Shown here one piece after another: positions 1 to 5,640 of a stretch of 5,715 nt of DNA. The position numbers were made by a program, and so were the translations under genes. Source of the DNA: CAZBQG01 sp964493945. Its GTDB lineage: Bacteria > Pseudomonadota > Alphaproteobacteria > Rhodospirillales > UBA2165. The notes beneath the pieces were generated by a model. It did not search any database. It saw only the letters and a list, made by a program, of their open reading frames with translations, and was not told the DNA's origin. Position 1 is the first letter of the stretch; each line of letters begins with the position of its first letter. The stretch is from NCBI GenBank assembly GCA_964493945.1, contig CAZBQG010000263.1, positions 1 to 5,715 on the forward strand, written 5' to 3'.

Positions 1-38
1 TCAACAGAGAACCTCAAAATATGAATCACTTCAGGCGT
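1..38. other. Short downstream flank with nothing recognisable
   Basis: This is the sequence just past the stop codon of the histidine phosphatase gene. I looked for a rho-independent terminator for the leftward operon and found none: there is no stable GC-rich stem followed by a T run in the minus-strand sense. The operon may therefore continue to the left or end outside the window. Confidence 0.4.
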
Positions 39-644
39 TTATCCCGTTAAGTCGGATACTGTGCTCATTGAGATATTCAGCTCCTGGATATGGGGTTGGC
101 CATCAATGTCGAGGGAGAAAAGCTGCACCGCATAATCGGCGGGGCGGACCTCTGGCCGGCTTTCCATGTCCCAGCCCGTTGCCAGGGCGTAGATGGAACG
201 GATCACTCCCCGGTGGGTGACCGCCACCGTCGGCTTGTCCGCCTGGGCCAGTTCGCGGAGCAACGGCATCACCCGGTTTTGCACATCGCGGGGGCTTTCG
301 CCGCCGGGCCCGTGAAAATCCAGCCCCCTCGCCTCCCAGGCGATCATCAAATCGCCGATTTCATCGCGCAAGCCGCTCAAGGTGCGCCCCTCCCAACTGC
401 CCCAGCACATTTCGGACAGACGGGGATCAATACCGGGTGCGCGCCCGGCGACCAGCTCGGCCGTCTCTATGGCGCGGCTCAAGGGGCTCGCCAGCAGATC
501 GTAACCAGCGAAGCGAGAAGGCAGGGTCCAGCCCGATACTTCGGTCCGGCCCTGGGCGTTGAGGGGAATATCCGTGCTGCCTTGAATAAGACCGCGGGCG
601 TTCCAATCGGTCGTTCCATGGCGGATCAGGGCCAGACCGGTCAT
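39..644 (-). CDS. Histidine phosphatase family protein (phosphoglycerate mutase-like)
   Basis: A 201-residue cytosolic protein of the histidine phosphatase superfamily (branch 1; CobC/GpmB-like). It has the hallmark RHG triad at residues 8-10 in LALIRHGTTDWNARG, where His9 is the predicted phospho-acceptor. It also has the SPLSRAIETA segment (53-62) with a phosphate-pocket arginine, an acidic residue in LSEMCWGSWEG (77-87), PGGES at 113-117, and the second catalytic histidine at 144 in VTHRGVIR. The length is normal for the family. I chose ATG at 644 because it overlaps the TGA of the upstream glycosyltransferase (ATGA) and has GGAG nine bases upstream. An in-frame TTG at 650 is only three bases from that GGAG and is less likely. 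It is the last visible gene of the operon. The substrate cannot be read from the sequence; a sugar phosphate or nucleotide-linked intermediate is an inference from context. No signal peptide is visible. Confidence 0.93.
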   Translation of the reverse strand: MTGLALIRHGTTDWNARGLIQGSTDIPLNAQGRTEVSGWTLPSRFAGYDLLASPLSRAIETAELVAGRAPGIDPRLSEMCWGSWEGRTLSGLRDEIGDLMIAWEARGLDFHGPGGESPRDVQNRVMPLLRELAQADKPTVAVTHRGVIRSIYALATGWDMESRPEVRPADYAVQLFSLDIDGQPHIQELNISMSTVSDLTG

Positions 645-1768
645 CCGCAAATTCTCCGCAATGCACTGTCCAGACGGGATGCGGCCGCCGGCAATGTATG
701 TTCCAGCAAGGCCCGTTCCCGGGCCGCCCGCCCCATCGCCAGGCGCCGGGTCGGATCATCCAGCAAGTGGGTGATGGCCCGGGCAAAATCAGTGGCGTCG
801 CCGGGCCGGGCCAGAAGCCCGCTCTCCCCGTCACCCAATAATGTTCCTACGCCACCCGTGTCCCCGGCGATGACGGGAAGACCGGCGGTCTGCGCTTCCA
901 GGATGGCCATGCCATAGGCTTCGTCCAGGGCCGGCCACACAAATAGATCGGCAGCCCCCAGAATTTCACCGATTTCACCCTGGTCCCGCTCACCCAAAAA
1001 CAATGTGGCCCCCTTGGGCAGGGCGGCTTCCACCTGGGTGCGGGCCGGGCCATCGCCCACCACCAGCAAGCGCCAGGACCCGCCGCTCAATTTGGCCAAC
1101 GCTTTCCCCAACAGCTCATACGAGTCCAATTTGGCCCCTTCGCGCATCATGGCGACGCTCACCAGCCAGCAATGATCCGGGTTCAGCCCGTAGCGCCCGG
1201 CCAGATCACGGCGCAGCACCTCCCGGCCGGCTCCAGCGGCAACACTTGCCTCCAGAAAAGGCGGCAAGGCAACCAGACGCCCGGGATCATCCAGCAAGGG
1301 ACGCACACAGGCATCGTTGGCCGGATTGAGACTCAAGACCAGATCGGCCCGCCCGATGGCCCGCCCGGCTGCCCGGTGGCCCAAATCCCAAGGCCCGTCC
1401 TGGCGCTTCGGCGCGTGCGATGCCTCGGCCACGACATAGGCCAATCCCAATCCGTCGCACACAATGGGCCCCAGCCAGTCGGGCGCCTTGTAATAAAGAT
1501 GATAGGTGAACCACAGATCGGGCCGCCCGGCGGCGGGCCTGGCCCGGTAGCGCCGGATCAGCCGTCCGGCCAGCCGCTCACCGATGCCCCTCAGGCGCTT
1601 TTGCCGGCCCTCATCGCCCCTTCCGTCACGGGACGCAAAACGGGACGCCAGTTCCACCTTGTGCCCGGCCTCGCCCAAGGCGGCCATCAGGCCCCGGGCC
1701 ATACGCCGGTCTCCGGAAGGGATCGGCGAGGTAGGCGGCTTCATGGGCGCATAAAAGGCGATATTCAT
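641..1768 (-). CDS. GT4-family glycosyltransferase
   Basis: A 375-residue retaining GT-B glycosyltransferase of family GT4, expected to move a sugar from a nucleotide-sugar donor to a glycan acceptor at the cytoplasmic face of the membrane. The N-terminal acceptor domain begins MNIAFYAPMKPPTSPIPSGD, a glycine-containing loop typical of GT4 starts. The C-terminal donor domain includes WRLLVVGDGP (232-241), ATLFLGERDQGEI (254-266) and ADLFVWPALDEAYGMAILEA. The last holds the E-x7-E motif (Glu283 and Glu291), followed by GLPVIAGDTGGV (296-307), the expected donor phosphate and sugar loop. No membrane segment is obvious. The ATG overlaps the TGA of the preceding GT4 gene (ATGA), and no clear Shine-Dalgarno precedes it, so translation probably relies on coupling. 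Its own TGA overlaps the phosphatase start in the same way. The sugar specificity cannot be deduced. Confidence 0.93.
   Translation of the reverse strand: MNIAFYAPMKPPTSPIPSGDRRMARGLMAALGEAGHKVELASRFASRDGRGDEGRQKRLRGIGERLAGRLIRRYRARPAAGRPDLWFTYHLYYKAPDWLGPIVCDGLGLAYVVAEASHAPKRQDGPWDLGHRAAGRAIGRADLVLSLNPANDACVRPLLDDPGRLVALPPFLEASVAAGAGREVLRRDLAGRYGLNPDHCWLVSVAMMREGAKLDSYELLGKALAKLSGGSWRLLVVGDGPARTQVEAALPKGATLFLGERDQGEIGEILGAADLFVWPALDEAYGMAILEAQTAGLPVIAGDTGGVGTLLGDGESGLLARPGDATDFARAITHLLDDPTRRLAMGRAARERALLEHTLPAAASRLDSALRRICG
654..657 (-). promoter_or_regulatory. Ribosome binding site that decides the phosphatase start
   Basis: GGAG on the minus strand lies nine bases before ATG 644 but only three bases before the alternative in-frame TTG at 650. 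The spacing, together with the ATGA overlap, favours ATG 644 as the true start of the histidine phosphatase. Confidence 0.5.
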
Positions 1769-3030
1769 GCGACGCGGGCCACATCCGGGCCGGCGCCAAA
1801 CCTGGCAGCCAATTTGGTGATGCCATCGGAAAAGGAAAACAGCCTTGTGAGTCTAGCCCGGCCCCCCTCACCCAACCGGGCGCGCAACCCGGGATCACCC
1901 ATGAGTTTCTCCAGATTCATGGCCAATTCTCCGGGGTTTCCGGGTGCTGCCAGAATTCCGCTTTGGCCATCCTCGATCAATTCGGGAATGGCCGAAACAG
2001 AGGTGCTGATACAAGCGAGACCCATGGCCTGGGCCTCCATCAAGACGTTGGGCAATCCGTCCCGGTCGCCATTGGCAGCTATGCAGCAGGCCAGCACGAA
2101 AAGATCGGCCCGGCCATAAGCCTCCATGACTTTGCTCCCCGCTTGCGCTCCACGCCAATCGATGCGCCCGGCAAGCCCCAACCGGCCGGCTTCCCGGCGA
2201 AGCTCCGCGGCCAGGGGTCCATCGCCCAGATGTTCCAGGCGCCAATGAAGCCCTTTGGGAAGCAGGGCCAGGGCGGCCAACAGATCAATATAGCCCTTCT
2301 TTTCCACCAGTCGGCCGACGGACAGAAGGCGCAAAGGATTTTCCGGGTCCGTTCCATCCCTCGTTTGGGGCCGTGGCGCCGGTTTTGGAAAGTGGGATAA
2401 ATCCAGACCGTGATATAGCAGCTGGACTTTCTCCGGATCCCGGGTAAGGCGCTTCAGATGGGTTTGGTTAAGCGATGTGCAGGTCACCACCCATTGACAA
2501 TCTTCAAGCTTTTCCGTCAATTCCCAATCGGGCGTGGTCCACACATCGACGGCATGGGCTGAAGCGGTCCAATCCAGCCCGCGCATATGGGCGGCGTAGC
2601 GGGCGACGGAAGAGGGCGTGTGCAAAAAATGGGCATGCAGATGGCTGACGGTGGGCGGCAGTTCATGGGCCAGAACCAAGGCCTGGCCAAACCGCCGGAT
2701 GCGGTTGGCGGTAAAATCACGCCTCAGATCCTTGAGCCAGATGCGCTTGGCGTCCTGGTAACCGGGTGCCTTGCGCGCCGCCCGCCAGGCTTTGAAAAGC
2801 CTGAGGGGCGCGCCATACAGATATTCGGCCAGATAGAGAACGGGTGCGGCGATTTGATCATGCATGGGATGGCGCGCCCGGTCCGTCGGCTGGCGCAAAG
2901 ATACGATCATCAAAGACAGGCCGCGCTGTTCCAGTGCCAGAATTTCCTGGGCGATGAAGGTTTCCGAAAGGCGCGGATAACCCTTGACGATAACTGCCAG
3001 TTGGGCGCCTTGGCCGGTGAGGAGAGCCAT
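1765..3030 (-). CDS. GT4-family glycosyltransferase, WcaL/exopolysaccharide type
   Basis: A 421-residue GT-B glycosyltransferase of family GT4, in the subgroup often annotated as colanic-acid or exopolysaccharide glycosyltransferases. Signature segments in order are KGYPRLSETFIAQEI (16-30), the N-terminal 'FP..SETFI' motif; SHLHAHFLHTPSSVARYAA (129-147), matching the usual HAHF motif; SVGRLVEKKGYIDLL (237-251), the start of the donor domain; LEHLGDGPL (265-273); and GDRDGLPNVLMEAQAMGL (321-338). In the last, Asp324 stands where the first Glu of E-x7-E usually lies, with Glu332 as the second. Asp at that position is common in this subgroup, so I do not regard it as inactivating. The length is typical. 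ATG at 3030 shares one base with the TAA of the upstream gene (TAATG), and GAGG followed by AAGGG lies just upstream, so it has its own good ribosome site as well as coupling. Acceptor and donor sugars are unknown. Confidence 0.94.
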   Translation of the reverse strand: MALLTGQGAQLAVIVKGYPRLSETFIAQEILALEQRGLSLMIVSLRQPTDRARHPMHDQIAAPVLYLAEYLYGAPLRLFKAWRAARKAPGYQDAKRIWLKDLRRDFTANRIRRFGQALVLAHELPPTVSHLHAHFLHTPSSVARYAAHMRGLDWTASAHAVDVWTTPDWELTEKLEDCQWVVTCTSLNQTHLKRLTRDPEKVQLLYHGLDLSHFPKPAPRPQTRDGTDPENPLRLLSVGRLVEKKGYIDLLAALALLPKGLHWRLEHLGDGPLAAELRREAGRLGLAGRIDWRGAQAGSKVMEAYGRADLFVLACCIAANGDRDGLPNVLMEAQAMGLACISTSVSAIPELIEDGQSGILAAPGNPGELAMNLEKLMGDPGLRARLGEGGRARLTRLFSFSDGITKLAARFGAGPDVARVA

Positions 3031-4238
3031 TACCCTTCCTCGGCCACCAGAGACAGATCGCGCCCGCTGGAGCTGGCCAATTCACGCTCGACCAGCCGGT
3101 TGATGTTGGGCAGGCCGTCCAACAGGCCGGGCAGGACCACCTTGGAAGGCCGCTCCTGTTGGGCGAGTTGGCGCAAACCCACCGCCATGCGTCCCGCAGA
3201 CCGTTCGCCATCATCTTCCAACAGGCGGGCCAGGCGCAATTCCTGGGCGCGCCGGGCGCGGATAAGCTGTTCCTGGCGGGGCCGGGTGCGGGGCACGATC
3301 AGGCTGGGTTTGTCGAAGGACAGAATTTCGCAAAATGTGTTGTAGCCACCCATGGCCACGACGCCGATGGACCGTTCGATCAATTGTTCGATCCGGGCAT
3401 CAAAATCGATGGCGTTTACGGCTGCCAGGGCATCAACCCGGGCCTGGAAACCTTCGCGCAACTCGCCGGCCATGAAGGGACCGAAAACCAGAAGGGCCGG
3501 ATGGGGAATGCCGGGGTCGCTTTCATAAGCGCGCAACACCCAATCCATCAGCAGGCCCCCATCGCCGCCGCCGCCGGCCATGACCAGAATTTGCGGATCA
3601 CCGGCCTCCGCCGGCTGGGGTTCGGCAAGGGCGCGGCGCAAATAGCCGGTATAGACCATCTTGCGGCGGACCTGATCGGGCAGACCGATCTGGTCCAGCG
3701 GATCATAAAATTGGGGCAGGCCATAGACCCAGATTTCGTCATAGAGATCGCACAGCGCGGGCAGCACTTTTTTATGTTCGAATTCCGGAGCCAACAAACG
3801 AGGCTCATCCAACACGTCGCGCAATCCCAGAACCAGGAAGCGCCCCCGTTCCTTGAGCATGCGCAACGTATCGCCCACTTCACCCCTGAGACCCAACGGT
3901 TCCTTATCGACGATCAGAATATGAGGATCGAAAACTTCGGCTGTATGGCGAATGATCGAAGCGCGCAGCGTCATGGTATGATCGATGCCGAGTGGCAGAT
4001 TGCGGGGCTTGTAATCGCCGTTGCTCAGTTTGATCACCCCGGGGATGCGCACGAAATCCACCCTGGCCGGAAAATCGAAACTGCCGATCAGGGGCAATCC
4101 CGACAGGATAAGGACGGAGAGATCTTGATGGGCATCGGCCAGGGCATGGGCGATGGCCCGGCAGCGGCGCAGATGGCCCAGGCCAAAGCTGTCATGGCTG
4201 TAGATCAGTATTCGTGGACCGTCCAAATTGTTGGTCAT
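3030..4238 (-). CDS. MurG/GT28-like glycosyltransferase (COG4671-type predicted glycosyl transferase)
   Basis: A 402-residue predicted GT-B enzyme resembling the poorly characterised 'predicted glycosyl transferase' group related to MurG and family GT28. The N-terminus has ILIYSHDSFGLGHLRRCRAI (10-29), a glycine-rich loop with GLGHLRR that matches the GxGH signature of MurG-type proteins. The middle holds VDKEPLG (110-116), LGLRDVLDEP (137-146) and YDEIWVYGLP (166-175). The C-terminal half starts with ILVMAGGGGDGG (217-228). It then carries VVAMGGYNTFCEILSFDKPS (293-312) and VPRTRPRQEQLIRA (315-328), matching the GG-x-N-T/S...E and P-x5-EQ donor-binding pattern of GT28 C-terminal domains. No transmembrane helix or signal peptide is evident, so peripheral membrane action is likely. 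The start at 4238 has only a weak upstream AGAG. It lies 31 bases after the methyltransferase stop, and its TAA overlaps the next ATG. The biochemical substrate is unknown. Confidence 0.88.
   Translation of the reverse strand: MTNNLDGPRILIYSHDSFGLGHLRRCRAIAHALADAHQDLSVLILSGLPLIGSFDFPARVDFVRIPGVIKLSNGDYKPRNLPLGIDHTMTLRASIIRHTAEVFDPHILIVDKEPLGLRGEVGDTLRMLKERGRFLVLGLRDVLDEPRLLAPEFEHKKVLPALCDLYDEIWVYGLPQFYDPLDQIGLPDQVRRKMVYTGYLRRALAEPQPAEAGDPQILVMAGGGGDGGLLMDWVLRAYESDPGIPHPALLVFGPFMAGELREGFQARVDALAAVNAIDFDARIEQLIERSIGVVAMGGYNTFCEILSFDKPSLIVPRTRPRQEQLIRARRAQELRLARLLEDDGERSAGRMAVGLRQLAQQERPSKVVLPGLLDGLPNINRLVERELASSSGRDLSLVAEEG
3033..3041 (-). promoter_or_regulatory. Ribosome binding site inside the end of the MurG-like gene
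   Basis: On the minus strand GAGGAAGGG precedes the ATG at 3030 and lies within the last codons of the upstream gene, which end in TAATG. The purine-rich stretch fits a Shine-Dalgarno and fixes the start of the larger GT4 gene. The one-base overlap of stop and start also allows re-initiation. Confidence 0.6.
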
Positions 4239-4269
4239 GCTCTAGCGTATCTTTTTTTCAGTAATCATT

Positions 4270-5015
4270 TCAAGGTGCGGTGGCGATGCCCAGCACATTC
4301 CAGTTTTGAGGGCCGGGCGCGGTTTCATAATCCGGAAAATAGCCCAGATGAAAATTGACGAAACCCGCAGCCAGAATCATACCTTCAAGTTCACCACCGA
4401 AGAAATACCGCACCCGGTGCTGTTCCTGAAACACCTCGCCCTTATCGGTTTCGATCCGGTAATCGACCGTGCAGAGATTACCGGTTGCCTCAAGCCGGCC
4501 TTCCCCATGGCGGATCAGTCGGCCGCCGCCGGGGGTGGTGATTTCTTTCGTCCGGGGCCCGGGTTTTTCAGCAATCACGGCGGGGCCGTACCAAAAATCA
4601 AAAATAAGAAGCCCACCCGGCCTGAGATGTTTCAGCCCGGCTTCAAAGGCGCCGGCCACATCCCGGTCGCTCAACTGATAACCCAACACCGCGAACATCA
4701 TGATCGCCAGATCAAATTTTTCAGTCAAATCCAGCCCGCTAATCTCGCCGACCTGGAAACGGCTCCCATCGGTTGCCCCTTGCCGGGCCAGCTCGATCAT
4801 GGAAGGTGAGCGGTCGATGCCCATGACCTTCTGCCAAGCGCCGCCAGACGATGGGCATGGCCACCGGTGCCGCAACCCAAATCCAGAATATCCCGGGCTC
4901 CACCCAGCCGGTCATCCGCGATGCGCCGGATCATGGCGCATCCGGCTTCATAATCCTTATCCGCATAAAGCGCATCATAGATGGCTGCATAAGATGGTCC
5001 GAATTCCGTGTTCAT
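4270..5015 (-). pseudogene. Class I SAM-dependent methyltransferase, split by a frameshift near 4830
   Basis: Two overlapping reading frames together make one methyltransferase of about 248 residues. The first part (5015 to about 4831) begins MNTEFGPSYAAIYDALYADK and contains motif I, ILDLGCGTGGHAHRLAALG, the SAM-binding glycine loop. The second part (about 4830 to 4270) continues KVMGIDRSPSMIELAR (post-I acidic motif, with Asp for the SAM ribose). It then has FDLAIMMFAVLGYQ, LKHLRPGGLLIFDFWYG (post-II region), a beta-rich C-terminal part, and ends GIATAP. Neither half would bind SAM alone. Adding one base within GGCAGAAGG restores a smooth join. The start is ATG 5015; TTG 5027 in the same frame is possible, and neither has a good ribosome site. 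The gene sits 34 bases after the cupin gene and 31 before the MurG-like glycosyltransferase. In context it probably methylates a sugar or glycan end (inference). It could be truly broken, or intact with a sequencing error. Confidence 0.88.
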
Positions 5016-5049
5016 GCCGAGGTCCAAACCCAGGCAGACCGCAAAGGGA

Positions 5050-5446
5050 TCAAAATCTTACCTTTTCCTCAATGCCCGTATAGGGGCCCTGCTTGACCTC
5101 TGTGAGGACAGTATCTTCCAACATGCGAAAACCGTGTCCGCCAGCGATGAGGACAACCACATCACCGACGCCCAGCCCGCACTCCGCGATCAGTGCCTGA
5201 TCTTGGTCATACATATCCACCATGCAACGGCCCTGGCGCACGATGATCACTTCCGAGGTTCCCTGGACGGCGCGCTCCACTTCCCTGTGGCATGGCGGAG
5301 TACCTCTTCGCCAGCACCATAAACGACAAAGCCAACTTGCAGATTGAGCGCGTCGGGCGTAGCGAAAGCGGTTTCCTCCAGTTTCGCCGAAGGCTTGATG
5401 ACCAAGCAATAGAGCTTGCCGTCCTTCTCACAATCCGTTCAATCAA
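5050..5446 (-). pseudogene. Small cupin-fold protein of polysaccharide loci, with two apparent frameshifts
   Basis: Three frames joined in order give a protein of about 132 residues resembling uncharacterised cupins common in surface-polysaccharide clusters. Piece 1 (5446 to about 5430) encodes LIERIV. Piece 2 (about 5430 to 5290) encodes EKDGKLYCLVIKPSAK, then LNLQVGFVVYGAGEEVLRHA. Piece 3 (about 5290 to 5050) encodes HREVERAVQGTSEVIIVRQG, then CMVDMYDQDQ, GVGDVVVLIAGGHGFRMLED and the family-like ending VKQGPYTGIEEKVRF. The RHAHRE join would recreate the H-x-H of a cupin metal site. Each join needs one added base. The start is taken as TTG 5446, with GGGAG nine bases upstream and an N-terminus starting where I recall family members starting ((M/L)IERI). 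No ATG in the frame gives a better start. The function of the family is unknown to me; isomerase, epimerase or regulatory roles are possible. It is the first gene of the leftward operon. Confidence 0.78.
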
Positions 5447-5640
5447 ATCCCATGGCTCCCAGACGCCGCCAGATCACCGGAAAAGATACCATATCAGGCT
5501 GTTGGCGGGTACTCTACTCATTGGGCATAGAATAGCTGGGTGGCGGTGGAAGGGTCGGAGAATGTTTGTATGATCTGCATTTTTTGTTATTTTCCAATAC
5601 TGCTGATTGTCCGACATTATTGGTTTGAATTAACAATCAG
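5447..5640. promoter_or_regulatory. Divergent intergenic region between the operon and the aminotransferase gene
   Basis: This gap separates the leftward cupin start from the rightward aminotransferase start, so both promoters are expected here. The part from about 5580 to 5640 is clearly more AT-rich than the flanking genes. I found no convincing -35/-10 pair on either strand; candidates match only about four of six bases in one box. The half nearest the cupin (5447-5580) is GC-rich, lacks an uninterrupted reading frame, and contains a 20-codon minus-strand ORF from ATG 5580 to TGA 5518 that I do not call a gene. Confidence 0.45.
5603..5640. repeat. Perfect 8-base inverted repeat in the divergent promoter region
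   Basis: CTGATTGT at 5603-5610 is matched by its exact reverse complement ACAATCAG at 5633-5640, with 22 bases between. The right arm abuts the ATG at 5641. The layout could be an operator for a dimeric regulator or a weak hairpin over the translation start. A perfect pair of this length within 60 bases can also arise by chance. Confidence 0.4.

Noticed and set aside
1..38. Possible terminator hairpin after the phosphatase gene (CCTGAA...TTGAGG)
   Set aside because: The arms are short, mismatched and AT-rich, and no T run follows in the minus-strand direction.
321..350. Loss of catalytic activity in the larger GT4 enzyme because Asp replaces the first Glu of E-x7-E (residue numbers 324 and 332)
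   Set aside because: The RDGLPNVLMEA form is common in this exopolysaccharide subgroup, so the change is normal and not a defect.
90..917. A 275-codon plus-strand open frame opposite the phosphatase and GT4 genes
   Set aside because: It is antisense to motif-complete proteins, has no recognisable domain and a Pro/Arg/Ala-rich composition.
1172..2119. A 315-codon plus-strand open frame across both GT4 genes
   Set aside because: It spans the junction of two well-supported opposite-strand genes and its product is low-complexity (Pro, Gly, Gln, Arg), as expected of a shadow frame.
2587..3345. A 252-codon plus-strand open frame across the GT4/MurG-like junction
   Set aside because: It has no domain similarity I can see and overlaps two genes confirmed by motifs and by start/stop coupling.
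3159..4358. A 399-codon open frame on the plus strand, opposite the MurG-like gene
   Set aside because: It is antisense to a gene with clear glycosyltransferase motifs, its translation is rich in Gly, Gln, His and Ala without any domain I recognise, and long antisense frames are common in GC-rich DNA.
4825..5436. Programmed -1 ribosomal frameshifting as the explanation for the breaks
   Set aside because: No X-XXY-YYZ heptamer or obvious downstream pseudoknot is visible, tRNA re-pairing after a -1 slip on AGA-AGG would be poor, and neither protein family is known to use it. I keep the shared hexamer only as an observation.
5292..5573. A 93-codon plus-strand open frame opposite the cupin remnant
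   Set aside because: The minus-strand frames give recognisable cupin segments, whereas this product looks random.
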